A stretch of DNA of 43,015 nucleotides from Nocardioides guangzhouensis (GCF_004519545.1 NZ_SDKM01000032.1:1-43015), one strand, 5' to 3'. Counted from the stretch's first letter, positions 7,596 through 15,750 are shown. A program made the numbers and translations. Notes: a model not told the origin generated them from the letters alone.

Positions 7596-8960
7596 ATGTC
7601 TGCCCACACCGAAACCACCCGGGCGGTCGACCAGGACCCCGGGCAGCGCTCGATCGTCAGGATCGTCGCGGCCAGCCTGGTCGGCACCGCCGTCGAGTGG
7701 TACGACTTCTTCCTCTTCGGGTCGGCGGCCGCGCTGGTCTTCGGCGAGGTCTTCTTCGGCCAGATCGGCGGCACCGAGGGCACGCTCTACGCGTTCATGA
7801 CCTACGCCCTCGGCTTCGTGGCCCGCCCGCTCGGCGGCGTCGTGTTCGGCCACTTCGGCGACCGGGTCGGCCGCAAGACGATGCTCGTCGTCTCGCTGCT
7901 GATGATGGGGATCGGGACGTTCGCGATCGGCCTCCTGCCGACGTACGCCTCGATCGGCGTCCTGGCCCCGATCCTGCTCGTGTTCTGCCGCCTCGTGCAG
8001 GGCTTCGCGGTCGGCGGCGAGTGGGGCGGCGCGGTCCTCATGGCCGCCGAGCACGGCCGCGACGACCAGCGCGGCTTCTGGTCCTCGTGGCCGCAGGCCG
8101 GCGTGGCGCTCGGCAACCTGCTCGCCACCGGTGTGCTGTGGGTGCTGGCGGCCGTCCAGAGCGAGGAGGCCTTCCTCGCCTGGGGCTGGCGGGTGCCGTT
8201 CCTGCTGTCCGCCGTGCTGGTCGTGCTCGGCCTCTGGGTGCGCCTCTCGATCGAGGAGTCGCCGGTCTTCCAGGAGGCCAAGGCCGACCTCGAGGCCAAG
8301 CAGGACCAGGGCGGCCACCTCCCGATCATGGAGGTCATCCGGAAGTACCCCCGCGAGGTCCTCGTCGCGATGGGCATGCGCATGGCCGAGAACATCTCGT
8401 ACTACATCTTCACCGTCGTCGTGATCACCTACGCCGCGGAGTACGTCGCCATCGACAAGGCGATCGTGCTGCGGGCGCTGCTCATCGGTGCCGCCATCCA
8501 GTTCTTCGTGGTCCCGGCCATCGGTGCCCTGTCGGACCGGGTCGGGCGCAGGCCGCTCTACCTCGTCGGAGCGGTCGGCGTGGGCGTCTGGACGTTCGTG
8601 TTCTTCAACCTCGTCGACACGAAGTCGAGCAGCAGCATCCTGCTCGCGGTCGTGGTCGGCCTGGTGCTGCACTCCTTCATGTACGCCCCGCAGGCGGCGT
8701 TCTTCTCGGAGCTGTTCGGCACCACGGTCCGCTACACCGGTGCGTCGGTCGGCTACCAGCTCGCGTCGATCTTCGCCGGCGCGCTGGCGCCGATCATCGC
8801 CCTCAAGCTCCTCGGTGACGTCGACGACGGCAACACCACCGCGGTCGGCATCTACGTCGCCATCGCGTCGGTGATCACCGTGGTCGCGGTGCTGTGCGCC
8901 AAGGAGACCAGCCGGACCTCGCTGCGGCACGACCGGGTGGTGCCCGACGCGCACGTCTGA
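7596..8960 (+). CDS. MFS transporter, metabolite:H+ symporter (MHS) type
   Basis: The 454-residue, 12-helix transporter has hallmarks of the MHS branch: SLVGTAVEWYDFFLFGSAAAL in helix 1 and the loop FGDRVGRKTMLV between helices 2 and 3. LVQGFAVGGEWGGAVLMAAEH follows, and LSDRVGRRPLY lies in the second half. MHS carriers import organic acids such as citrate, ketoglutarate, shikimate or proline with protons. The position 14 bases after 3-hydroxybutyrate dehydrogenase, with AAGGAAAGG as ribosome-binding site, suggests it takes up 3-hydroxybutyrate or a related short hydroxy acid (inference). The gene ends 12 bases from a convergent gene, with no hairpin between them. Confidence 0.85.
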   Translation: MSAHTETTRAVDQDPGQRSIVRIVAASLVGTAVEWYDFFLFGSAAALVFGEVFFGQIGGTEGTLYAFMTYALGFVARPLGGVVFGHFGDRVGRKTMLVVSLLMMGIGTFAIGLLPTYASIGVLAPILLVFCRLVQGFAVGGEWGGAVLMAAEHGRDDQRGFWSSWPQAGVALGNLLATGVLWVLAAVQSEEAFLAWGWRVPFLLSAVLVVLGLWVRLSIEESPVFQEAKADLEAKQDQGGHLPIMEVIRKYPREVLVAMGMRMAENISYYIFTVVVITYAAEYVAIDKAIVLRALLIGAAIQFFVVPAIGALSDRVGRRPLYLVGAVGVGVWTFVFFNLVDTKSSSSILLAVVVGLVLHSFMYAPQAAFFSELFGTTVRYTGASVGYQLASIFAGALAPIIALKLLGDVDDGNTTAVGIYVAIASVITVVAVLCAKETSRTSLRHDRVVPDAHV

Positions 8961-8972
8961 GAAGGCGAAGCA

Positions 8973-9917
8973 CTAGAGCCAGCTGTGCAGCCGGACCTGC
9001 GTCCCCTCCCGGCCGGAGCGGACCTGGACCAGGCTGCACAGCTGGTTCGCCATCCAGATCCCGCGGCCCGAGACCGACCCGAAGTCCGGCATGGTGCGGC
9101 CGACCAGCGGGTCGTCGATCACGCCGGTGTCGCGGACCTCGACCACCAGCGCGTCCGGGTCCTGCCAGGTGAGCAGGACGCCGTGGCCGCCGCCGTGCTG
9201 GACGCTGTTCATCGCCAGCTCGTGGGTCGCCAGGACCAGGTCGTCGCCGGCGTCGTCGCCCACCCGCGCGGCCGCCGCCACGCGCCGGACGACGCCGCGC
9301 AGGGTGGCCAGGTCGGTGGCCTCGAACTCGATGCGCACGGCGTCCGCCGGCGGCACGGGCAGCCCCTCGGCGAACGTCCGGTGGGCGTGCCGGTGGCCGG
9401 CGTACGGCGAGGTCGCGGGCTCGGCGTCCGGGTCGTACACCACCGGGTGCGAGCGCCGGGCCTCGGCGAGCACGTCGTCGGGCAGCGAGCGGGCGTCGTA
9501 CGGGCAGAGCAGGCGCCAGCCGGGGCCGTCGTCGAAGGCGACGTTCAGCAGCGCTTCGTGCAGCTGCGCCTCGGCGACCTCGGGCGGCCGGCGGCCCTGC
9601 CAGAGCGGCTCGCCGACGCCCCGGATGCCGCGTTCGCCGCGGCCGTGGAGCAGGGAGTGCCAGGCCGGGATGATCCGGGCCGGGTTGGCGCCGAGCTCGG
9701 CCATGTCGAGGAACTCCACGCCGGAGTCCCCGCCCAGCGCGCCGTCGACCTCGGCGGTCGCGTCGGGAAGGAGGGCGACCACGACCCGCTCGTCGCGCTC
9801 GAGGCCCTCGACGATGAACGGCAGCACGGCGCGAGCGTGCTCGTCGGGGCCGTCGTAGAACACGACCTCGTGCGTGAACGTCCTCCGGGTACCGGCATCT
9901 CCCACGCTGCCGCCCAC
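8973..9917 (-). CDS. MEDS sensory domain fused to anti-sigma-type HATPase
   Basis: The 314-residue soluble protein has an N-terminal MEDS domain (about 12-165), beginning THEVVFYDGPDEHARAVLPF. At the C-terminus is a Bergerat-fold ATPase of the RsbW/anti-sigma type (about 190-310): HELAMNSVQHGG carries the N-box, EVRDTG the G1 region, and GRGIWMANQL the later ATP-lid region. There is no histidine phosphoacceptor or transmembrane segment. Such proteins are thought to modulate anti-sigma/anti-anti-sigma stress networks in actinobacteria; no sigma factor or STAS gene is adjacent, so the partner is elsewhere. The 158 bases upstream hold no other gene. Confidence 0.8.
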   Translation of the reverse strand: MGGSVGDAGTRRTFTHEVVFYDGPDEHARAVLPFIVEGLERDERVVVALLPDATAEVDGALGGDSGVEFLDMAELGANPARIIPAWHSLLHGRGERGIRGVGEPLWQGRRPPEVAEAQLHEALLNVAFDDGPGWRLLCPYDARSLPDDVLAEARRSHPVVYDPDAEPATSPYAGHRHAHRTFAEGLPVPPADAVRIEFEATDLATLRGVVRRVAAAARVGDDAGDDLVLATHELAMNSVQHGGGHGVLLTWQDPDALVVEVRDTGVIDDPLVGRTMPDFGSVSGRGIWMANQLCSLVQVRSGREGTQVRLHSWL

Positions 9918-10010
9918 ACCGATCTCCCTACCCAGATCCAGTGCAGCCCCCCGACTGCCTCAACCACGATGCGCCTCAGCGGGCCGTTTTGCGAGGGTCT
10001 GGTGAGAAAT

Positions 10011-10025
10011 CGACGGATTCCGTCG
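10011..10025 (-). terminator. possible small terminator hairpin after otsA
   Basis: CGACGG-ATT-CCGTCG forms a 6-bp stem. On the minus strand it is followed by ATTTCTC, about 50 bases beyond the otsA stop. The stem is short and the T-run has three bases, so this is weak. The rest of 9918-10075 shows no gene. Confidence 0.3.
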
Positions 10026-10075
10026 TCAATTGGGGTGGGCGACTTCCGAATCCGGGCGTGTACCGGCAGGGCCGG

Positions 10076-11515
10076 TCAGCGGGGGCGCGCCGGGCGGACC
10101 GTCTTGCCGTGGTCGTGCGGCACCGAGGCGAGCGCGTCGAGGAACCGGATCGCCCACTGCGAGACGTCGTTCTCCCGAACTTGCTTGCGCATGGCACGCA
10201 TGCGCCGGGTGACCTCCTTGGGTTCCGCCCGGGCGGCGTCGAGGATGGTCGCCTTCATCCCGTTGATGTCGTACGGGTTGACCTGCCAGGCCTGGCGCAG
10301 CTCCTCCGCGGCGCCCGCGAACTCCGAGAGCACCAGGGCGCCGTCGTTCTCGTAGCGGCACGCGACGTACTCCTTGGCGACGAGGTTCATGCCGTCGCGG
10401 TACGGCGTGACCACCATCATGTCGGCGGCCCGGTAGAGCGCGGCCATCTCGTGCCGCGGGTAGGACGAGTGCATGTAGGAGATCGCCGGGCGCCCGATCT
10501 TGCCGAGGTCGCCGTTGATCCGGCCGACCAGGCGGTCGATGTCGTCGCGAAGCGCGCGGTACTGGTCGACCCGCTCGCGCGAGGGCGTGGCCACCTGGAT
10601 GAAGACGGTGTCCTCGACGTCGAAGTGGCCGTCGCGCACCAGCTCGCTGTAGGCGCGGATCCGGGGCGTGATGCCCTTGGTGTAGTCGAGCCGGTCGATG
10701 CCGAGCAGCACGGTCTCGGGGTCGCCGAGGGCCTCGCGGATCTGCTTGGCCCGCTGGCTCACCGACTCCGACCTGGCCAGCTCCTCGAACTCCGTGAAGT
10801 CGATCGAGATCGGGAACGCCGCGGCCCGCACGGTGCGGCCGTCGGGCAGGTAGATGGTGTCGCGGTGCGTCTTGTGCCCGACCCGCTGGCGGACCAGCCG
10901 CACGAAGTTCGCGGCGCCCCCGGCGAGCTGGAAGCCGACGATGTCCGCGCCGAGCAGGCCCTCGAGGATCTGGCGCCGCCACGGCAGCTGCTGGAACAGC
11001 TCGGCCGGCGGGAACGGGATGTGCAGGAAGAACCCGATGCGCAGGTCGGGACGCAGCTCGCGCAGCATCGCCGGCACGAGCTGCATCTGGTAGTCCTGCA
11101 CCCACACGGTCGCGCCCTTCGCGGCGACCTGGGCCGCCTTGGCCGCGAACCGCTCGTTGACGGTGACGTAGGAGTCCCACCACTCGCGGTGGAAGGCCGG
11201 CTTCGCGACGACGTCGTGGTACAGCGGCCACAGCGTGCCGTTGGAGAAGCCTTCGTAGTGCTCCTCGATCTCGGCGGGGCTGAGCGTCATCGGGATCAGC
11301 GACAGCCCCTCGTCGACGAACGGCTCCATCTCCTCGTCGGTGCTGCCCGGCCAGCCGATCCAGGCACCGTCGTTGCTGCGCATGACCGGCTCCAGTGCAG
11401 TGACCAGCCCGCCCGGCGACTTGCGCCAGCCGGGGGTGCCGTCGGCCTCGGTGACGCGGTCGACGGGCAGCCGGTTGGCCACGATCACGAGGTCAGCGGT
11501 GCCGTTGCCGTTCAC
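10076..11515 (-). CDS. otsA: trehalose-6-phosphate synthase
   Basis: This GT20 glycosyltransferase of about 479 residues joins a nucleotide-glucose to glucose-6-phosphate to give trehalose-6-phosphate. Visible family signatures are LVIVANRLPVDR at the N-terminus, WIGWPGS, VWVQDYQMQLVP, GFFLHIPFPPAELF, GIDRLDYTKGI and the nucleotide-binding C-terminal region DGMNLVAKEYVAC. The start is uncertain. The ORF is open to an ATG at 11557, but TATAGG (11530-11525) lies 9 bases before the GTG at 11515, which would give a leaderless mRNA. Upstream on the same strand are an adenylate cyclase and a cNMP-binding protein. The phosphatase gene otsB lies about 2.6 kb away on the other strand. Confidence 0.93.
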   Translation of the reverse strand: MNGNGTADLVIVANRLPVDRVTEADGTPGWRKSPGGLVTALEPVMRSNDGAWIGWPGSTDEEMEPFVDEGLSLIPMTLSPAEIEEHYEGFSNGTLWPLYHDVVAKPAFHREWWDSYVTVNERFAAKAAQVAAKGATVWVQDYQMQLVPAMLRELRPDLRIGFFLHIPFPPAELFQQLPWRRQILEGLLGADIVGFQLAGGAANFVRLVRQRVGHKTHRDTIYLPDGRTVRAAAFPISIDFTEFEELARSESVSQRAKQIREALGDPETVLLGIDRLDYTKGITPRIRAYSELVRDGHFDVEDTVFIQVATPSRERVDQYRALRDDIDRLVGRINGDLGKIGRPAISYMHSSYPRHEMAALYRAADMMVVTPYRDGMNLVAKEYVACRYENDGALVLSEFAGAAEELRQAWQVNPYDINGMKATILDAARAEPKEVTRRMRAMRKQVRENDVSQWAIRFLDALASVPHDHGKTVRPARPR

Positions 11516-11585
11516 GGTCGCCACCCTATATGCCGGGGACGAAGGCGTCCGCGGCATCCCGGGCGCGGGGCAGCATCGTCCGGCG

Positions 11586-12668
11586 TCAGCCGGGCGTGGT
11601 CGTGCGGCGCGGCAGCGGCAGCAGGTCGGACAGCGCGTCGAGGACCTCGGCCGCGGTGTCCTGCCGGTCCTCCCCGCGGGCGGGCCTCAGCGCCCAGGTC
11701 TCGAGCCGGGTGTAGCCCTTGACCGAGACCCCGCGGACCCGGCGCAGCCGGAACTCGTCCTCGTGCTGCCGCAGCGCGTCGGCGAGGGGACGGTCGACCA
11801 GCACCCGCCCGGGCCGGGCCAGGGAGGTCAGCCGGGAGGCGATGTTGACCGGCTCGCCGAACACGTCGCCGAGCCGTCGCAGCACCCCGCCGTACGCCGC
11901 CCCGACGCGGACCTGCGGGAAGTCCTCGTCGGCGCGGTGCCCGTCGGCGAGCACCAGCGCCACCCGGGCCGCCTCGACCGGGTCGTCGCAGGCGTAGAGG
12001 ATCTCGTCGCCGATGGTCTTGATGACCCGCCCGCCGTGGTCGGCGACCACGGCGGTCGCGGTCGCCTCGAACGTCTCCACCATCTGCGCCAGCTCGTCGG
12101 TGGACAGGCCCCGGCTGCGGCGGGTGAACCCGACGATGTCGGCGAACCCGATCGCCATCGGCACCGCGTCACCGTCACCGCTGGTGGCCAGCAGCCGCCC
12201 GACCGCGGAGGCGAGGTGCCGGCGCCAGATGTAGTTCTGCAGGCGCTCGACTGCCGGCAGCGCCCCCTCGAGCAGTGTCTCCACCGCGGCGTCGTCCAGG
12301 TCGCCGCCGTCGGAGAGCAGCGCGGCAGCTACCTCGGTGATCTCCCACTCGGCGAGCCGGGCGAAGCTGCGGCCCATGCTGCGGGTGAGGGCGTACTCCG
12401 TGCCGGGGTCCACCAGCCCGGCGTCCATCAGCCCGGCCAGGGTCCGCAGCGCCTCGACGTCGTCGTCGGTGAACAGCACCTCGTCGTCGTCGGCCGGCGC
12501 CGGGAACCCGAGCGAGAGCCAGAGCGCGTGCGCGCGCTCGCGGTCCACGCCGGTCCGCTCGAGCACGTCCGGGCGGGTCAGGTGCGGCCGCCGGCCGAGG
12601 ACGGTCTCCTCGATGGACTCGAACGTCGCGGGAGAGAGCCGCAGCTCCGGCTCGTCGGCATCGTCCAT
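11586..12668 (-). CDS. class III adenylate cyclase with N-terminal regulatory domain
   Basis: The 360-residue cytosolic protein makes cAMP from ATP. Residues 1-160 resemble the helical regulatory domain of mycobacterial Rv1264-type cyclases, where it confers pH-sensitive autoinhibition. Residues 170-335 are the catalytic domain with every expected residue: metal Asp177 (FADIVGFT) and Asp221 (GDEILYA), adenine-selecting Lys217 and Asp268, and transition-state Asn275 and Arg279 (NIASR). The Lys/Asp pair supports adenylate rather than guanylate specificity. No membrane segment is present. The gene starts 7 bases after the stop of a cNMP-binding-domain gene and ends 70 bases before otsA, so the three may share a transcript. 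Confidence 0.9.
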   Translation of the reverse strand: MDDADEPELRLSPATFESIEETVLGRRPHLTRPDVLERTGVDRERAHALWLSLGFPAPADDDEVLFTDDDVEALRTLAGLMDAGLVDPGTEYALTRSMGRSFARLAEWEITEVAAALLSDGGDLDDAAVETLLEGALPAVERLQNYIWRRHLASAVGRLLATSGDGDAVPMAIGFADIVGFTRRSRGLSTDELAQMVETFEATATAVVADHGGRVIKTIGDEILYACDDPVEAARVALVLADGHRADEDFPQVRVGAAYGGVLRRLGDVFGEPVNIASRLTSLARPGRVLVDRPLADALRQHEDEFRLRRVRGVSVKGYTRLETWALRPARGEDRQDTAAEVLDALSDLLPLPRRTTTPG

Positions 12669-12675
12669 CGGCAGG

Positions 12676-13089
12676 TCAGGAGCCGGCGGGCTGCGGCAGC
12701 CGCTCCCGGGTGGTCTGCTCGAGCGCCTCGCGGAACGCCGGCACCTCGTCGAGCAGCTGCCGGACGGAGTCGCTGGTGAAGTGCAGCACGTCCATCTCGG
12801 TCAGCGACACCACGGTGGCGTTGCGCAGCTTGCGGGAGACGATCGCGGACTCGCCCACGGTGTCGCCCGGGCCGAGCCGGGCGATCTCGGTGCCCGCGCG
12901 GCGTACGGACACCTCGCCGCGCAGGATGATGTAGGCCTTGTCCGCCGGGGTCTTCTCCCAGATGAGCGACCAGTCGGCGGGCAGGTGGACCTGGGTGCCG
13001 CGGCTGGCGATGAGCGCGACCTCCGCGTCGGACAGGCCGGAGAAGCGGTCGAGCGCGGTCAGGCGCCCGGTGTCGGGTGACTGGGTCAC
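12676..13089 (-). CDS. cyclic-nucleotide-binding domain protein, no DNA-binding domain
   Basis: The product of about 137 residues is one cNMP-binding beta-barrel: LDRFSGLSDAEVALIASRG at the start, the phosphate-binding-cassette region PGDTVGESAIVSRKLRNATV, and a C-terminal helix. There is no Crp-type helix-turn-helix, so it is a stand-alone sensor or adaptor. The cassette keeps GES but then has IVSRKLRNA; the usual arginine lies in this stretch. I chose the GTG at 13089, with GAGAGGA about 7 bases upstream; the open frame continues to 13203 with no domain. It is directly upstream of the adenylate cyclase, so it may sense that enzyme's product. Confidence 0.8.
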   Translation of the reverse strand: MTQSPDTGRLTALDRFSGLSDAEVALIASRGTQVHLPADWSLIWEKTPADKAYIILRGEVSVRRAGTEIARLGPGDTVGESAIVSRKLRNATVVSLTEMDVLHFTSDSVRQLLDEVPAFREALEQTTRERLPQPAGS

Positions 13090-13196
13090 GTGGGTATCCT
13101 CTCGTCGGGCTCCTCCCCACCGGGGATCCTCGCGCCCGGCCCCGGTGCTGTCCAGTGAACGTGAGCGAGCGAACGTCGGGACTCGCCGCGGTTCGA

Positions 13197-13226
13197 ATGA
13201 CACTCTTGTGATTCGTTGCGTAGGAT
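13197..13226 (+). promoter_or_regulatory. promoter for the DUF3263 gene
   Basis: ATGACA (13197-13202) and TAGGAT (13221-13226) are separated by 18 bases, a good match to housekeeping -35/-10 boxes. They lie 37 bases before the ATG at 13263, which has GGAGGGG at 13251-13257. The rest of the 173-bp divergent gap (13090-13262) shows no gene. Confidence 0.55.
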
Positions 13227-13262
13227 GGCCGCATTGCCATCAGCGTTTGTGGAGGGGTCGGA

Positions 13263-13565
13263 ATGGACGCGGCAGAGTCGGGTCAGCTCAACCAGCACGA
13301 GTCGCCAGACGGTCCCGTGCTGTCCGTCCGCGACACCGAGATCCTCGCGTTCGAGCGCCAGTGGTGGAAGTACGCCGGGGCCAAGGAGCAGGCGGTCCGC
13401 GAGAAGTTCGACATGTCCGCCACCCGCTACTACCAGGTCCTCAACGCGCTGATCGACAAGCCCGAGGCGCTGGCCGCCGACCCGCTGCTGGTGCGTCGCC
13501 TGCGCCGTCTCCGCGCCGCCCGCCAGCGGCAGCGCTCCGCCCGCCGCCTCGGCTTCGAGGTCTGA
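13263..13565 (+). CDS. DUF3263 protein
   Basis: The 100-residue protein matches the actinobacterial DUF3263 family: LSVRDTEILAFERQWWKYAG, KEQAVREKFDMSATRYYQVL, then a conserved LVRRLRRLRAARQRQRSARR basic tail. The central part reads as a helix-turn-helix and the tail is strongly basic, so DNA binding is plausible. The family's function is not established. A strong ribosome-binding site and a recognisable promoter precede it. The next gene starts 2 bases after its stop, and the two are commonly neighbours in actinobacteria. Confidence 0.85.
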   Translation: MDAAESGQLNQHESPDGPVLSVRDTEILAFERQWWKYAGAKEQAVREKFDMSATRYYQVLNALIDKPEALAADPLLVRRLRRLRAARQRQRSARRLGFEV

Positions 13566-13567
13566 GC

Positions 13568-14074
13568 GTGCGTGCCCGCCGGGTGCGTGACGAGCGAGGG
13601 GTGGCGCTGCCCTCGCCGCTGGTGATGCTGAGCATCGTCGCGGTCGCAGCGGCGGGGTTCGCGTTCGTGGCCACCAACGGCTCCGGCGAGGAGGGCACCC
13701 TCCAGACCGTCTCCCGGCCCCAGCCGACCCCGACCGAGACCGCCCCGGCGCCGGTCGTGCGCAAGCCGAAGCCCAAGCCGAAGCCCCCGGCCGTCGACCG
13801 CGGCAAGGTCTACGTCGAGGTCTACAACAACTCCGGCATCAAGGGTCTGGCCGGAACCACGGCCGGCCGCGCCACCGGCGCCGGCTGGCAGGTCGTCGGC
13901 TCCGACAACTGGTACGGCACCATCCCCTCGTCGACCGTCTACTACCCGGCCAAGCTCGAGCGGGCCGCGAAGCTGCTCGGCAAGGACCTCGGGGTCGCCC
14001 GGCTCAAGCCCGCGATCGACCCGATGCGGCTCGACCGGCTGACCGTGATCCTCACCGCCGACTACGCGGGTTGA
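13568..14074 (+). CDS. LytR C-terminal domain (LytR_C) protein
   Basis: The 168-residue protein has a basic N-terminus, one transmembrane helix (about 15-37, PSPLVMLSIVAVAAAGFAFV), a Pro/Thr and Lys-Pro-rich linker (about 50-78), and a LytR_C domain (about 82-165, VEVYNNSGIKGLAGTTAGRA onward). It is probably membrane-anchored with the domain outside. LytR_C is usually found behind LCP cell-wall ligase domains; here it stands alone. GTG at 13568 begins 2 bases after the DUF3263 stop, so the genes are coupled. A 7-bp hairpin, GCCGGTC-CC-GACCGGC (14104-14119), lies between it and otsB. Confidence 0.8.
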   Translation: MRARRVRDERGVALPSPLVMLSIVAVAAAGFAFVATNGSGEEGTLQTVSRPQPTPTETAPAPVVRKPKPKPKPPAVDRGKVYVEVYNNSGIKGLAGTTAGRATGAGWQVVGSDNWYGTIPSSTVYYPAKLERAAKLLGKDLGVARLKPAIDPMRLDRLTVILTADYAG

Positions 14075-14156
14075 GCCCTGACGCCGCCCGGAGGCGTTCA
14101 CCGGCCGGTCCCGACCGGCGTACTCCGCGGACACCGGGGCGTGATTGGGTGACCCC

Positions 14157-15002
14157 ATGGAGTTCACCTCGGAGCAGGGCGAGCAGCAGTACGCCGAGGT
14201 GGTGCGCTCCGCGGACTCGCTGGTCGTCGGGCTGGACTTCGACGGCACCCTGTCCCCTATCGTCGAGGACCCCGAGCACGCCCACATCCACGACGACGCC
14301 CCCGGGATCCTGGTCGACCTGGCCGGCCACGTGCGGGCGATCGCGGTGGTCACCGGCCGTCCGGCCCGCCAGGTGCTGGCGCTCGGCGGGCTCGACGAGG
14401 TCGGGGACGCGCTGGGCGAGGGCGGCCGCGAGCTGTTCGTGTTCGGCCAGTACGGCAACGAACGCTGGTCCTCCCACAACCGCCGGGTGATCTCGCCCCG
14501 CCCGCCGCACGGCCTGGCGTCGTTCCTGCGTGAGCTGCCGCGGGTGCTGCGGCGGGAAGACGCGGGCGACGCGTACGTCGAGGAGAAGGGGCTCGCGGTC
14601 GCCGTGCACACGCGTCGCATGGCGGATCCCGGGGCCGCCTTCCGGCGACTGCTGCCGGCGCTCACCGAGCTGGCCCGGCGCCACGAGCTGGTCGTCGAGC
14701 CCGGCCGCAACGTGATCGAGGTCCGGTCGCCCGGCATGCACAAGGGTGCCGCTGTCGACACCCTGGTCGAGGAGCAGGAGGCCGGCGCGTTCGTCTTCAT
14801 CGGTGACGACCTCGGCGACGTCGACGCCTTCCAGGCCGTGCTGGCGCACCGCAAGGACGGCATGCCCACGCTGCTGGTCTGCTCGGGCTCGGACGAGGAG
14901 AGCGCCCTGGTCGACCTCGCCGACGCCGTCGTCGACGGCCCCGACGGCGTGCTCGGCTTCCTGCGCACCCTCATGGCCGACATCGACGCCGCCCGCTCCT
15001 GA
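14157..15002 (+). CDS. otsB: trehalose-6-phosphate phosphatase
   Basis: The 281-residue HAD-superfamily phosphatase removes phosphate from trehalose-6-phosphate. The nucleophile motif LDFDGTLSPI places Asp27 and Asp29. Later come the QYGNERW segment, RKNVIE-like GRNVIEVRSPGMHKG with the conserved lysine, and the metal motif GDDLGDVDAF. The ATG at 14157 is chosen over an upstream TTG at 14145. It completes the OtsAB pathway with the synthase gene on the opposite strand, but the two genes are not co-transcribed. The gene ends before a dense palindrome cluster. Confidence 0.92.
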   Translation: MEFTSEQGEQQYAEVVRSADSLVVGLDFDGTLSPIVEDPEHAHIHDDAPGILVDLAGHVRAIAVVTGRPARQVLALGGLDEVGDALGEGGRELFVFGQYGNERWSSHNRRVISPRPPHGLASFLRELPRVLRREDAGDAYVEEKGLAVAVHTRRMADPGAAFRRLLPALTELARRHELVVEPGRNVIEVRSPGMHKGAAVDTLVEEQEAGAFVFIGDDLGDVDAFQAVLAHRKDGMPTLLVCSGSDEESALVDLADAVVDGPDGVLGFLRTLMADIDAARS

Positions 15003-15017
15003 CCACTCCTGCCCCAC

Positions 15018-15041
15018 GATTCCCCGGGCGCCCGGGGAATC
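15018..15041. repeat. perfect 24-bp palindrome between convergent genes
   Basis: GATTCCCCGGGC is followed directly by its reverse complement, with no spacer. It lies 16 bases after the otsB stop and shares its last 3 bases with the next stem-loop. The cruciform-like symmetry with no loop suits a protein-binding site better than an RNA hairpin. Confidence 0.8.
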
Positions 15042-15082
15042 AGTGCCCGGTCAGGCATTGCCTTCCCTGACCAGGCACTGAT
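15039..15082. terminator. 17-bp stem-loop between otsB and the GNAT gene
   Basis: ATCAGTGCCCGGTCAGG (15039-15055) pairs with 15066-15082 with one mismatch across a 10-base loop. It lies between convergent stop codons (15002 and 15118), so it could end transcription from both sides. There is no T-tract. A further CCCTGACC follows at 15085-15092. Confidence 0.5.
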
Positions 15083-15117
15083 CTCCCTGACCGGTGGGGC
15101 TCGTGGGGCTCGCTGGC

Positions 15118-15738
15118 TCAGGCCGTCGACCGCGGCGAGGCGCCCGGCTCCGGGCCGAGGACGCCGAACGCCAGTCGGACCACGGCCGCGCGGTCCACCC
15201 GGGCCGGGGTGAGCAGGTGGAACGGCGAGTCGGCCTCGAGGGTGCCGGAGGCGGGCCGGAACGACAGACCCACCCGGCCCAGCAGGTGGACCGACGCGCG
15301 GTTCGACCCCGCGACCACGGCCTGCAGCCGGCGGATGCCCGAGGCGGAGGCGACCGTGGTGACCGCGTCGAGGAGCGCCGTACCCAGTCCCCGGCCGTGG
15401 TGCTCGTCGACGACCTCGAAGGCGATCTCGGCGGTGCCGGCGCCGACCCGGACGTAGCGCGCGATGCCCGCGGGCCGTCCCTCCACGCTCGCCAGCCAGG
15501 CGACGTGGTCCCGGCCGTCGACGGCGGTCAGGGCGCGGAGCATGACCGGCAGGATCCGGGGGACCGGGGTGAGGTACCGCTCCGCCCGGGACTCCGGGGA
15601 CATCCCCGCGAAGACGGCCTCCAGCGGCTCGGCCTCGCCGGGCCCCAGCGGACGGAGGGTGGCCGTACCGCCGGCGATCCGGGTCGTGGTCCCCTCGGTC
15701 GGGACGGTGAGCGGCGGGCAGGGCAGGTGCGTGGTCAT
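15118..15738 (-). CDS. GNAT-family N-acetyltransferase
   Basis: The 206-residue protein has a GNAT fold: TATLRPLGPGEAEPLEAVFA near the start and motif A, FEVVDEHHGRGLGTALLDAV (about 125-145), with the acetyl-CoA loop RGLGTA. The NRASVHLLGRVGLSF segment fits motif B. It acetylates an unknown amine or amino group. It begins 12 bases after the azlD-like stop on the same strand, so it probably forms an operon with the AzlCD exporter genes. A role in modifying an exported amino acid is conceivable but unsupported. Confidence 0.8.
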   Translation of the reverse strand: MTTHLPCPPLTVPTEGTTTRIAGGTATLRPLGPGEAEPLEAVFAGMSPESRAERYLTPVPRILPVMLRALTAVDGRDHVAWLASVEGRPAGIARYVRVGAGTAEIAFEVVDEHHGRGLGTALLDAVTTVASASGIRRLQAVVAGSNRASVHLLGRVGLSFRPASGTLEADSPFHLLTPARVDRAAVVRLAFGVLGPEPGASPRSTA

Positions 15739-15750
15739 CGGCAGCTCCGC

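Noticed and set aside
9918..10075. SigB/SigF-type promoter for the MEDS-HATPase gene
   Set aside because: GTTGAG and GGGTAG are present on the minus strand, but about 29 bases apart, far from the 14-16 expected.
13077..13089. Crp-type dyad GTGAC-TGG-GTCAC at the start of the cNMP-binding gene
   Set aside because: The half-sites are separated by 5 rather than 6 bases in the Crp frame, and it lies in coding sequence, so chance is likely.
14104..14119. Terminator between the LytR_C gene and otsB
   Set aside because: A 7-bp stem with a 2-base loop and no T-tract; too short a loop for an RNA hairpin to be convincing.
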